From NCBI GenBank assembly GCA_014925825.1, contig JACGCK010000012.1:558001-622000 (forward strand): 64,000 nucleotides of DNA. The letters are read 5' to 3'. Numbering within the stretch: position 1 is the stretch's first letter; every line of letters begins with the position of its first letter. The translations under genes and the position numbers were made by a program. Of the stretch, positions 1 to 11,728 are shown piece by piece. Origin of the DNA: Pholiota molesta (Eukaryota > Basidiomycota > Agaricomycetes > Agaricales > Strophariaceae). The notes beneath the pieces were generated by a model. It had not been told where the DNA came from. It made no database searches and saw nothing but the letters and a program-made list of their open reading frames with translations.

Positions 1-800
1 TCCGAAATGGCGCCGCAACCGCAATTCAACAGAACCCGGCCAAAACCACGTATCAACAATCGGCTTTGTGTGTTGAGTCCGCAAAATACATGGCCCCGTC
101 GAGGCACCGCAGGTGCGGCTTCATAAAAGAGTGTTCCGGAAGAGAAGGGAGTTTCAGACCATGTATATATCTCTTCTCCAGGATGTGAGCTATGTTAAGC
201 GCCGAGAGAGGCTGCAACATTTCCTGTCGAAAGTACGTCAAGATGGTGAAGACTCAAAACCGACTGTTAGAACATGACAAAGCCTGTTCAGTGCTCACAG
301 CCAAGAAAAGAGCGGGAGTGTCAGATAATGAAGAGGAAATGTAGCTTCCGGCATCTATGTAGATGGCTTCAAAAAGCGGAAATGAAGAGCACATACGGCC
401 CAGACGCAGGTTGCTCATACTGGTTCAGACCTAAGGGGCTTCGGCGCTGTTCAGAATCACAACGGAGTACTAGTACTTGCAACGGAATCACGTGCCCTCT
501 CTTTGACGCTCGTCGCACCGTGGCGTGTGCCACTGTTCATCCAAGTCCCCTCAATCTTGGTTTTGGCGTAACCTTCAGGCTTTCGATTTGAACGCGCGCC
601 TCCCCGCCATTTGATCCGCCAGAACTCTCAAAGAATCCAGGTACCCGCACAAGAAGGACGGACATCCTAGCTACGGTCTGACAGTTTCAGCTTCCAAGCG
701 CTATAACCTTCAACGAAACAATCGAACTCGTGAACCAGAATCGGAAGCCGCGTCAAACCTTTCCAATAACTGTCATCATCTCCATCCCCGCACCAGCGTT
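1..800. other. No gene recognised; 5' flank of CLP1
   Basis: The short open frames on both strands here have no recognisable domain. The last few hundred bases should hold the CLP1 promoter. No clear TATA box was seen. Confidence 0.5.
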
Positions 801-3024
801 ATGTCTGACAGTGAGCCAAAGAGGTGGGAGCTTGGCCCAGAGTCAGAATACAGGTTCGAGCTCGATCCCGGTACATCGCTCGCGATCAAGGTTTGTCTTT
901 CTTTCCTTTCTTTCATCCTTTCCGCATCCACAAGTTGTTCATTTCGCAACCCTAAACCTGTGTCATTCGAAGGAACTTGTGCGATGCGTAACCTAACCTA
1001 AAACTCATACTCCTCCGCGCATTTCTCCTTATACAGCTCGTACAAGGCCAAGCTGAGATATTCGGGTTCGAACTCGCAGAAGGCAAGGCATACCTCTTCG
1101 GCTTCGAGTGCAAGGCGGCGCTCTTTACGTGGAGAGGATGTGTGATTGAGATGAGTTCTATTTCTTCCTTGTCCCCCCGTATCCATCTCGGGATCTTGCA
1201 GTCGGGTTCTCTTCGCCCATTCTCCCTAGCCGCCACATGTATTGGTTTTGGTTGCTACAACAATCTATGGGTTATGAAGGGTCTATTCATGTGAAAGACT
1301 CCATGTAGGAGTAAGGCGCCAAAGAAATGTGTGGGAGGTTTGGGCTCAGGGAATTGTCTTGTACTTTCCAAGAGTGAACGGAAACGGATGGACGAGTACT
1401 AGTATCGACACCGCGTACTTAACCGCCCCACTATACGTTACAGGTGACCCCTCGACCGACTACGTCTCGGACGAGACGCCCATGCGCATCTACGCCAACC
1501 TCCACCTCGCCCTCGAGCAAATGCGCGCCCGCGCCCTGCGCGCCATCCGCGGCTCGCCCGTGCCCGCGCACGAGCGCCCTGCGCCCGCCGACCCCCCGCG
1601 CGTGCTCGTCCTCGGCCCGGAACACGCCGGCAAGACGACGCTCTGCAAGCTCCTCGCGAACTACGCCGTGCGCGCGGGGCAGGGCTGGGAGCCGTTCCTC
1701 GTGAACGTGGACCCGAGCGAGGGCGGCTGGGCCGCGCCGGGCGCGCTCGCCATCGCGCCTGTGCACGGCCCGATACCGACGGCGTCGCCTGCGAACCCGC
1801 TGGGCACGGCGTCGACGACTGCGCCTGTGTCGCTGGCGTCGAATGCGCTTGTGCCGTTGGTGTACTGGTACGGCCATCCGGAGACGAAGCGGAATCCGCT
1901 GCTGATGGATAGGACGATACGGAATCTCGGGGAGAATGTGATGGATCGGTTCGAGCAGGACACTAAAGGTACGTTGTTATTCTTGGTAGAGGCGATGTGA
2001 GCGGAAAGTTATTTCTATCTCTCAAATTAACCATTCGTCATTGTAGGGCGCGCTTCTGGACTGATTGTAGACACACCTGCGTCGTTCGCGTCTGGCCCAT
2101 CTTCAAATACTCATCGCCAAAGATTGATCAAAGCATGCATAGACGCCTTCCGGAGTGAGTGAATGCGTATTGTCCTGTGTTATACCTTCCCTTGAAAGAT
2201 TAACTGACACAAAAATTGATAGTAAATATGATTTTAGTCGTCGGACACGACAAGTTGAGCGTGGAAATGCAAAGGACGTATGGGTCCTTGATGTCTGTAG
2301 TGAAGATCCCTAAGTCGGGTGGTGTATGTCCCTCACCTATCTGCCATCCATACGGCGATCCGTCATGATTGTTCTCCATTTTTTCTCTAGGTAGTCGAAG
2401 TGGACCAGGCCTACCGCGAGCGCGTGCACAATTATCAGCTTCACGCATACATGTACGGACAGGTCATCCGCCCGCCGCCGGGGATCACGAACGCCTCCTT
2501 CGGGGGCGAGAACCTCGCGGACCTCGTCCTCTCCCCGTCCTCGACCGTCATCAACTTTACTGATTTGCAGATCTACCGCATAGGCTCAGGTGCGCTGCAT
2601 TTCGACGAACCCTTCCATAATTTTCGTTCACTCATCGTTTGGTACGATATCTAGACGCCATGGCTCCATCAGATGCGTTGCCCGTCGGCGCCGTGCGCAC
2701 TGTATCGGAGATGCAGCCTGTGCTCGTCGACCCGGCCTCGCCCGGCTCTGGGCTGCTCAACGCGGTCCTGGCGCTCCTTGCACCATTCAACCCAGATGAG
2801 AATGAGCGGTACGACGAGGAGATCCTTGACTTGCCTGTCGTTGGGTTCCTGATTGTGTGCGTATTCGTCCCTTGCTTGTCCTGTTTGGCTTTTGATTCTT
2901 GATTCGGAATGGTAGGACGAACATTGATATTCCAAAGCGCAAGATGACGATCCTCGCGCCGAACCGTGGTAGTTTTATTGGCAAGACAGCGGTGGTGGGT
3001 TCATTTGAGTGGCAGGATCAGTGA
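801..3024 (+). CDS. CLP1: CLP1, mRNA cleavage and polyadenylation factor subunit / polynucleotide 5'-hydroxyl-kinase family
   Basis: Clp1 is a nuclear P-loop protein of the pre-mRNA 3'-end cleavage machinery (CF IA in yeast). In animals the family is an RNA 5'-kinase; in yeast it binds ATP but is inactive. Eight exons join in frame: 801-890, 1037-1154, 1444-1968, 2047-2154, 2223-2323, 2391-2589, 2655-2856 and 2916-3024, giving about 483 aa, close to family length. The N-terminus (RWELGPESEYRFEL) is the Clp1 N-domain. The P-loop GPEHAGKTTLCK lies near residue 100. Later come VDTPASF, ILVVGHDKL and PKSGGVVEVDQAY, and the C-terminal domain ends in ILAPNRG and FEWQDQ. All introns are GT-AG; intron 2 is unusually long (289 nt). 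No frame break is needed. The gene is convergent with the F-box gene downstream. Confidence 0.93.
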
Positions 3025-3440
3025 GATGCTCTAGGACTCGGAAGAAAAAATTGTATACTGTACTGTCTCCAAAGATACATCAATGACAGCTTGCCCGCCC
3101 ACACACGTCCCTGCAACCCAACAAGCTGAGGCATATTTGAGTCTTTCTCCTGATTCCTTTTCATTATTTCGATTATTTTCAAACCTTTCTTCATACTAGG
3201 GTAGTTATTTAGCTACGGCCATATTTACAGAGAACGAAGGCGAAAAGGGCCGCCCCTTACGCTCCCCCTGAGAGAGGCTATGAATTAATTAATAGTGCAC
3301 GACTTGGGAAACAAAACTACATTACATCTTGACGGCGCATGGGAATGCCTTCATCGGCGCATCCAATAACACATAAACATGATCCTGTATATTCGTTGGC
3401 TCGAACACGCCGTGTCTGTTTGACAATAGGTATCAGTGAT
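3025..3440. other. Convergent 3' intergenic region
   Basis: This lies between the stops of CLP1 (plus strand) and the F-box gene (minus strand). It is AT-rich and presumably holds both 3' UTRs. No gene or repeat was seen. Confidence 0.5.
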
Positions 3441-6012
3441 TTAGTCGTCCCAAAAAATATGGACTACATACTCTTCGCGAAGATGAGTTTCTGCGTCATT
3501 AGAACCAGTCCTTACAACAGCCTCGCAATGCCGACAGCGTTCATACGACTGCAGCGTGTCCTTGCGAAGAATCTTGGCTTCTAGTTGTTTAACTTTTTCA
3601 AGATCTATCTCTCTCTCAACCAAACTCCAACCCTGTGCGGAAATCTCGTCGATGTGCACCAAAATATCATGAAGAATCTATTTAGAAAGATATTCAGTAT
3701 TTTTTAAGGCAAAAAACAATTGCGTGACTGACCGCCATGTTCCAACTCATAACATGCCATGAAGGCGACTTGCCATCCGTGGGAACACAACGCATACACT
3801 TCAGTCGAACGTTGCGATCATTCATGGTCGTAGCCGTGATGGTTTCAGGGTCCTCTTTGCAAGCTTGGATGATCGCTTTGGCCGACTTGATAGATTCTTC
3901 GTCGACAGAAATGAATTCGCGCGCCTCATTCCATGTTGGACCCCACCACGATGTCATTTTGTTCCATACATACCCTGGAGTCACCGTCGGGATCCCATAA
4001 ACCTCTTCCCTAGTCTCTTGATCGCTCGCATCTTCCTGCTCGGATTCATCATCCGTGTCTGAGTCAGGAAGTTTTCTTTCTGCTGTTAAGCATTCGTGCA
4101 TCAAGATTCGAGGATATGAAATGGGATCGGTGCACCAGTGGCATTTGAAGAAGGTGGTCGCGAGTTCTAACGGCGTTGCGTCAATTTCTTTGCCTTCAGC
4201 GCGGGTCGTCGATTTTTCTGCTTCCGATAAAAGACCAAGCAAATACTCATCCGCTTCCGCTCTCCAAGTTTGAGAAATTTCTGATATATGATCTTGCAAA
4301 TTCGATAATTTCGTCCGCATCCGATCCGACAAATCTTTCTGCATCATCCGACGAGGTTCATCGTCATGTCGGACGATGTTTCGCATGATATTCAAAAAGG
4401 GTTCTGACTTCGCGATGAAAGTTAAAGGTGCGTGGATCCATGGTTTAGGTTGTCCCCGCAGGCTTGTTTTCACTAAAGTGTCGAGATAGTTCATTCGTTT
4501 TTCGAAAACACTGATCATACCCTTCTGCCTATCTTCCTGTCGTTGCCATTCTATAACGCCTATGACTTTGGCTTTGATTCTTTCCCATCCTAGGAAATAT
4601 GTTCAATATGAGAACAAACAGGGCAGTGGCGATCTTTGTTACCTCCATCGGTCAATGGGGTCGCGGTGTTCGCTCCAGGCAATTTATGAATACGCCACGT
4701 CCATTGACCGAGGTTAGTGTACCCTGGATGTTCGATACATCGTCAAAATAACGCCGCGTAAAAGATACGGCAGCGATTACCTTCTTCTCGCAGTTTTTGT
4801 CGGATCCTGGTTGACCAAACTTGTTGAACATCGTAGAGAATCGAATTACGTGTAAACAAATGCTTACGATTCACAGCGTTTGGTACGAATATCTGCCAAA
4901 TCGCGCTTCTTTTGCCGGATCTGTTTTCTGACCCATGCGCTAAGCATCCAATGGAACTAGAAGACGATTGAGCAAATATTTGAGCTTCAAGGTACGTACT
5001 TACCCTGGCATTTTCCAGTCTCTTGGCGATTCGTGGCGCCTTGTAGAGCTCTTTGGCCTGCTCGTTGGCACATTTCTGTAGCGCTCGAGCGTGTCGTTCA
5101 TAATCCTGCTTGAGAATATAAGTTGCATGTTCTATATGACTGTCAATGGCATTCATTTCTTGAGAAACTTTCTTACATACTTAAAACGCGACTTTTTAAT
5201 GCAAAATCCCAGCAGAGCTGAGATACATCAGGATCAATTCCTGCAGCCGCCTTGGGAATAAGACTGCGGGTAATATTTGATGAGCACGCAGGTCGTGTGG
5301 GGCAATAACTAGTACACGCACTGTTTTGGGGCACATGTATTGCAAAGACGCGTCAGAGCGGCCCCGTGCATGAGAGTTGCCTTTGGGCTAGCACAAAACT
5401 AGAAAATGTCACAATACTCTCAGTACAGGGCATTCACCAATTAGAAAAGAAAGCACAAACCAAACAGTGGTTGCCAAAGACGACGCTGGTATAATGTCGG
5501 ATATTCACGTCAGATGGGCATGGTGGGGGAATTTGATTCGTGGTTCGTCGAAGGTTCCCATAAGCCTCAGAGAAGTTTAGAGGAGTGACGTGAAATTGAA
5601 GTCTGTGTAACTTATATCATACCTTTGTCCATAGGGAGGATGCATAGTCAGCCAGAAGTATCGATCTCAACTCTTTTGATGTGTAAGAAAGATTGAGGAG
5701 GTCCAACGGTAGAAGGATTTTGAATATCTCTAGAAGAACATCGAGAGGTAGCTCGGTCAAGATCGTTTGCTGTTTTCTTTTGCCCCTGCTGTGTTCCTTG
5801 GCGCGTTTCGCGGCTGGTTTGGCCGCCGTGTCGATGGCAGTCATCTTCTGCCTTTTTCGAGGGCGTTTCGCGTCATTGCGCTGTGCGCTGGAGGGAGTTG
5901 GAGCTGCCACCGTGACCTCATGCTCAGCCGTGTAGGGTGGTGGTTGCTGTGAGTCCAATGCGGCTGTTGCTTGTGCTTTTGCAATCAAACGCGCTGATGC
6001 TCGAGGAGGCAT
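3441..6012 (-). CDS. F-box domain protein with a C-terminal Cys/His motif
   Basis: A substrate-adaptor type F-box protein, expected to dock on Skp1 in an SCF ubiquitin ligase; its target is unknown. The start at 6012 opens a basic leader (RPRKRQKM, near residue 52). The F-box follows near residues 85-130 (ILTELPLDVLLEIFKILLPL, then LNLSYTSKELRSILL and SLWTKV). Further exons read NQIPPPCPSDVN, LCNTCAPKHLIPKAAAG, a long helical middle and an acidic stretch (DSDTDDESEQED). The protein ends in YERCRHCEAVV, a CxxC element followed by HLREE. That Cys-rich layout is common in large F-box families of mushrooms. Several short introns split the gene, and the boundaries between about 4520 and 5620 are approximate. 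Confidence 0.72.
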
Positions 6013-6545
6013 TGTTGAGGCAAAGAAAGGAGGACAAGATTTTATGGCAGCTTTTTTGTAGAAAATCTTCCACTCTCATAAATATGACGGGATGATGGAG
6101 GCTGCTAAATAAGAGTTTGCACCCCGGACTTCGAAGTTCCATGATTTGGCAACAATGATGCCGTTACTTACTTACTTAGTATGGTAAGTATCTATGTATT
6201 TACCTCATATTTGAACTTGAAGTGAACTGTGAAATGGGCTCATACTTATGAATATTGACTAGTTAAACTCTGGCACAGGTCCTGCCGTGCTGGACAAGCT
6301 GCCTAGTTTTTATATTACATTTTCAAGCGTTTCAAGCTTCCGTCAAAAGCACAAGAAGGGTTGAGCATTGAAAAGTATGGATTTAACAAAAGTAACGACA
6401 AGGTAAGGACTCCGAAAATATTGAGGCGAAAAAATACGAAGGTGAATATAAGTCCGCGCAACACCCAACCATTGTATACAAGTATTCAGACCTCCGTAAG
6501 GTAGCATACAGAGAAATGAAACTCGAAGTTCAGATCAAAGGTCGA
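6013..6545. other. Intergenic, no gene seen
   Basis: AT-rich sequence between the F-box start (6012, minus) and the hydrophobin stop (6546, minus). It should hold the F-box promoter and the hydrophobin 3' UTR. Confidence 0.5.
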
Positions 6546-7053
6546 TTAGAGGTTGATATTGACGGGAGTGCAGCCTAGGGCGACGACGCCATTCTGGAAG
6601 GTGGTAGCGCTCTAAGCAGTGGAAATAATACAGAAGAGGGAAAAGACTCACGAAGCTGTTATCGGTGCAGCAGACAGTCTGTTGCGTGCAGTCATTGGCA
6701 CCAAGGATAGGGCTGCATTTCAATCCGATGAGACCGTCGCCCAGGTCGCGAACGCCGAGACCAGAAAGGAGGCCAAGGAGGCCGCCAGAACTGGAGCCGG
6801 TCACAGTAGACTGGAGATAAAACATTAAGTCTCGACTAAAAAAATGGAAAAAGGTGTATGCTGACGCTCTCGGTCGAATCGCAGCAATTGAGGGCACCGG
6901 AGTTGCAAACGTTACCATCGTTCCTCACAACCTAGAGAGAAAGACTTGCTCAGCAGTAATCACTTTGATATAAGACTCGACCACACTCACTAGAGGGTTG
7001 GCAACTACGAGAAGAGGGAGAGCAAGGGAAACAAAGGTCTTGAAAGCGTACAT
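6546..7053 (-). CDS. Class I hydrophobin
   Basis: A small secreted amphipathic protein that self-assembles at air-water interfaces and coats aerial hyphae and fruiting bodies. Exon 1 (6991-7053) encodes the secretion signal MYAFKTFVSLALPLLVVANPL. Three more exons follow after short introns (donors gtgagt, gtcagc, gtgagt). The mature part shows the eight-cysteine pattern: CNSGALNCC, a single Cys in GLKCSP, DCTQQTVCC, and a last Cys in VALGCTPVNINL. The C-x6-CC spacing and long C3-C4 loop (about 30 residues, Ser/Gly/Leu-rich) indicate class I. Total is about 105 aa, usual for the family. No frame break. A TATA box lies about 90 bp upstream, fitting a highly expressed gene. Confidence 0.95.
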
Positions 7054-7141
7054 ATCTGAGGTTGTTTGGCTTGGAAAAATGAGTGAATGAGTGAAGTAGA
7101 CGAGATGAGCTGTCTGAAGAAATACTGCGACCTTGCGTCCC

Positions 7142-7149
7142 CTTTTATA
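7142..7149 (-). promoter_or_regulatory. TATA box of the hydrophobin gene
   Basis: The minus strand reads TATAAAAG here, about 90 bp upstream of the hydrophobin ATG at 7053. The sequence and spacing fit a core promoter element. Confidence 0.65.
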
Positions 7150-7985
7150 CCTGAAGGTGAGGGGTATTTAGGCTCAACGCTCCAAGCGCGAAGCATCGAA
7201 AAGGGTGACAAATACAAAGAACCGCCATCGAGCCACACGGCAATACATCCAGGCCAGTCTAGATAGAAATTCGCATCGTCGACAGGACTTCTTCGAAAAA
7301 TGAAGGACGGGAAATCGCAAGCCTATCAGCGAAGTTCGGCAAAGACGGAGATGATTTTTTTCTTCATCGTGCTGCTGATGCTGTCCACAGCTGTCCAAAT
7401 ACTGAAGTGATTTATGAGCTAGTCGGCCAGCGGATGCTACGTTGACGTGAAAGTGTGCCTATCTTGCCGTAGAGGGGCTTTGATCCCGACTTTGGCAGAG
7501 CTTGTCCCAGAGGTATTCAAACAAAGTCCACAAAGTGGCAAAGGGGTAGACACATTGGCAGGTATGAGAAGGTGGCGTCTTTTGAGAATACCGAGCTGCT
7601 CGGAGACGCTCCACTAGAAGATACCGCACCTGTGATTATTGCTGAGTGGTGGAGGGTCGTATAGTTCGTTTTGAACGCGGATGTAAGCCTGTTATGCAGT
7701 AAAATGGACGAGAACCGTACTCGGTATTCAGTAGCATTCAGCATTCAGTGAAGTTGAGAACTTAGACGGTCCCGAATGCCATCTTGGGCAATAGGCTCTA
7801 CAAATCAGGCAATGCCAGCGACTGCAAAAGGTTAATATGCTCGGGTCCTCCTATCACGAGAAGATGTCCGTTTAAAACCGTAGATTGGAAGCATGTCTGG
7901 CACGAGCATAATATTCGTCGAATAAGTTATATATGAATACACCAAAATTACACCACCTTTTTAGGGTCATAGCGCAAACATGGTG
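7150..7985. other. Intergenic, hydrophobin upstream region and CTF18 3' flank
   Basis: No protein-coding signal was recognised. The part nearest 7150 is the likely upstream activating region of the hydrophobin gene; the distal part borders the CTF18 stop. Confidence 0.5.
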
Positions 7986-10900
7986 TCAAAGAAAGGCGTT
8001 AACCTTGACGGGTTTTCGTACTGCGGCAGAATTACCCTCGAGGAATTTATAACTGACACGATACTTTTTCTCGACATTCTTGCGTTCTGCGGCCTTGGTC
8101 GTACTCGCCGATGGGACAGTAATAAGACGTCCAAAGAAATCGGTAGGAGGCTGGACACAACATTGTTAGTCAAGTTTGTACCGCGATGAGGGATACAAGG
8201 AGCTTGCCTTGTCCGCAATATCTCGATTATCGATCTTGGCTCGTTTGTTCGGATGTCCAGCATCGCCATCGGCATCTTCTTTGGCACTGTGGAATGTTCA
8301 AGTTAGTAATGCAATAGAGTAGTCCGTGGAGTGGAACCTATACCTTGATTTACCGAAGAACTCGTGTTTCCCCCGTTTCCCCTTCTCCACATATTCAGTA
8401 CTCCGCGAGATTAACTTCGTATCGATCTTTGAACAAAGGAGTCAGCTGCAGCCTCTCAATGTCCAACGACTCAAGTAAGTTAGACCATACCTCCACAGAG
8501 ACTAAATGGCGAACTGCATACCGCGAGACGGTAATGTCCGACGCTCGCTTCCCATCGTAAGTCACGAAAACATCGATAGGACTAGAAGTCAATCAGTAAC
8601 GGACAAATGAATGATAGGAGTCACCCACGGGTCCAAACGGTAAGAGAGAGTACCATCTTCAGCTTTTTCTTGGACGAACCGTAACTCCAAAGAGGCCATG
8701 ATATCGACTAAACGGTTCATCAGAGCCTTTTCCTGTGGTCGGATTACTTGGCTATTGACCTAGAACCAAAAGAATAAGTAAATGATGGAAAAAGTAAATC
8801 AGAATGGGAAACAGACAGGTCGGAGAGGGGGGGAAATAATCCTATTGATGTATGGGGCAAATTCTACTTGCAGAATGGGGTAGCTAAGTAGATGCCTGAA
8901 ATCACCACCGTGTCGAATTGTGGCATTTCGCAGACACTTGGCAAGAGTCTTGAGAATTTCTTCGTTGCCTTTCGTCAATATCATATGCTAGAGTATCAAT
9001 CATATTATTACAGTCAATGGTAAGCCATAAACAGGCCATGAGATATGAATATCACACACCTCCCAGTCCGCCTGGTTCCTCTCGACCTTTTCCCCGCTCC
9101 TTTCTTGGAAAAGGGGGTAGAAGGGCACCAGCGTGTATGGCAAATACTGAATCAGCGCAAAATCACCATCATAGTACATCGCTGAAGAGAATTGGTCGAA
9201 GGTGGTTAACCACTGGATGCCCTTTTCATGTCTGGACAGATTTGCATCGTGTCGACGTCTTGTGGCGTAGTGTCCAAAGCAGCCTACACGTAAATAACAA
9301 TCTGAGTTGTACCCCTTGTAAGAGCTGAGCTGAAGATAGTATCTTACCCGAGGCGATAGCAGCGTCGCGGCCTGCGCCACCAACTTCATGGCTCAGTCGG
9401 CCAACATATCTCGCTTCTTCATCCTCTGTCAACCCCATTTCGCGTACCCGTTTCTTTGCTAGGGGGCTAAAGAGACTGTTGAGAACAGAAGTAACTGTAG
9501 AGTCTGCCTCCTTCATCCCTGTTGTCGCCTTTCGAATGACAGGCTCAGTTACGTCTTCGCCACGCGTCTTGACGAACTATCGAAGAATGTTTCAGCCACA
9601 TATTTCATTGACTCCTTCTTGTATTTACCTGCAAGGCGTTAAGGCATCCGCGAAGATCGCCTCTGGCGGCGCCTACCAGCGTAGTGAGCGCCCTCGAATC
9701 AGCCTTCATTCCTTCGATCGTGCATATCTCCTTCAACCTTTTCACAAGATGAATATCTGCAGGCCTGTTGAATCTAATTTGATATGCGTGCGGCCGAAGC
9801 TTCGCCAGAGAGGAGGCGTTGTGGTCATTGCAAATGCAGATAATTGGGCGAAGAAGAGGTCGGGAATTGTGAGCCTTGTTTTGTGTTGAACGGTCTGAGA
9901 AAGAAGGATTAGCCCCTGTATGGAAAGTGCACTGGATAAGCAAACCTTTTCCTTTTCTCCGAGGCTTGGCAAGAATCAGTTGTACTAGTTTGTAGATGAA
10001 AGTATTGGACTAAGAAAGTCGTTAGATTTGTATCATCCACATGTTCAATTATCTCGCGTACGCTGTCTCCAGCTCCAGTAGCGCCATCGACTTCGTCTAT
10101 GACTAAGAGGACGGGTTTTGTACTCCCAATCGCTGACCCAGACTCCAAAGCAGGTCTTATTCGATCGTCAATGATAGATCCAGTACGAGCATCACTGAGG
10201 TAGAGACGTATTCAGAATTATTCCAGTTAATGATTCAGCATCTCACCTTGCGTTGATTTCCATTACTTCGTATCCAGCTTGACGGGCAACCACATGAGCT
10301 AACGTCGTTTTTCCGAGACCCGGAGGGCCTGAAAGCAGAAGAATCTGAAGTTTGTTAACACTAGGTAAATGTCACGTCAAGGAGGCAGGTGTACCTTTTC
10401 CTGTGGTCGACGGAATTCGTCTGTGTTACATTCTCCTCGCCGTCTCGACTTCGCTTCTTCCCTTTCGACTTCCCGAAGACGCAGAAATCCCATTCCTTGA
10501 GCCATATCATTGCGTCTCTGGCGACCTTTTCGTTTCCAACAAGGTCTGTGAACCTCTGAGGCCGGTATCTATCAACCCATAAGGTATCTTCTATGACATT
10601 GGTAGTGTTGGATATATGTGAGTGTGCTTCTCGGTCACTAATCATGTCATAAGTACAATAAATCGTTAAACACGTCTCAAGACTCACGCTCGTGCAAGAT
10701 TTTCCGCTGCTGTCATTGAGAGTTGATCCAGTAGCCTATGGATCGGAACATCCAGTAGGTTCTTCATTGATTGATTTGAAGATGACGAAGATGCAGCCTA
10801 GTCTCATTCATGGTTACATTGAAAGCCCACTCAGGAAAATGCAACATACATTAGGAATTAGAGGAAAGGTCTTGGGTTTCCGTCGAATATAGATCGTTTT

Positions 10901-11446
10901 CCCGTCAAACGTGGTAGCTCGTACATTTGATCGTGGTATATGAAGAGGAGGCCTCGTAGAGGATTCGGGTCGTGTACTTGAGGTTGGTTTGATACCAAAA
11001 GCTTCGCTAACAGTGGGTAATTCGAAATCGTCTGCCTCTATGAGACGGGGAATACCTTCAGTCAAATTTGCACGTACCTGATGCTAAAGTTGATGCATAG
11101 AATCTTTAGCTTTCAAACCAATGTGAGCAATCCGCTGTCGATGAACGAAATATCACGCCAACTAACCTGATGTCGACAATAGGCCATTACTAGTAAATGT
11201 CGTTGATGAGGATACGAAACTTCCAGAGGATTCTACTGCTGTGCCCAGTAGCGAACGAGCTGAGATTTGAGAGTCATCTAATACGGTTTCAGAGCTTGCG
11301 CGCGTAGCTCCCGAGGTAGTTCCACTGAGAAGTCCATTGGCCACGAATGATTGTGCAGTGGAGGATTCTGGCGCGTCTTTGGGCGGTTGTGATGGACCAG
11401 CAAGAGTACTCTTCGAGAGCAGGCCAGTAGATACAAACATGGACAT
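7986..11446 (-). CDS. CTF18: CTF18, alternative clamp-loader (RFC-like) ATPase subunit
   Basis: Ctf18 replaces Rfc1 in the RFC complex that loads or unloads PCNA, and acts in sister-chromatid cohesion and the replication checkpoint. The start at 11446 opens a Ser/Thr-rich leader with a repeated GLLS motif. The conserved part begins [20 protein letters not shown] and [11 protein letters not shown]. It then shows Walker [34 protein letters not shown], Walker [11 protein letters not shown], and sensor-1 region [19 protein letters not shown]. The C-terminus has [10 protein letters not shown] and ends [11 protein letters not shown]. About a dozen introns; the last (8151-8207) appears to use a GC donor. 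One apparent missing base near 10420-10424 separates GEENVTQ from [19 protein letters not shown] splice from the GTAACA just before it would restore frame but delete the conserved RRPQEK. Confidence 0.9.
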
Positions 11447-11728
11447 CTAGATTTATAGATGATACAAAGACGCGCTTTAGAGGTATCGTTGAGGCAGGAC
11501 AGAGCAAATGTAATAGTGAAGTGAAGTCGAAATATCACAGGTGACAACAACAATCGCGTCCGTCACACCCATGCGTTCATTGATTCCGTGGAGTCACAAA
11601 TGGGCGATGGCGTTAGATTTCAATAGTGCCAAATAGCACTCTACCAATTTAGTCGCCGCATACAAGCTGCAGTCTGCAGAGCGTGCTCAGCACTTGGCCT
11701 GTCCTTGTACCACGACCGTCGTCCTCCA
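11447..11728. promoter_or_regulatory. Shared divergent promoter of CTF18 and the DUF3835/URI-like gene
   Basis: The two ATGs point away from each other across about 280 bp with no other gene between them. The region must serve both directions. No TATA box stands out. Confidence 0.5.

Noticed and set aside
1431..1877. Arg-rich 148-codon minus-strand frame
   Set aside because: Antisense shadow of CLP1 exon 3 in GC-rich coding sequence.
3737..4388. Plus-strand frames across the F-box gene
   Set aside because: Antisense to well-supported F-box exons.
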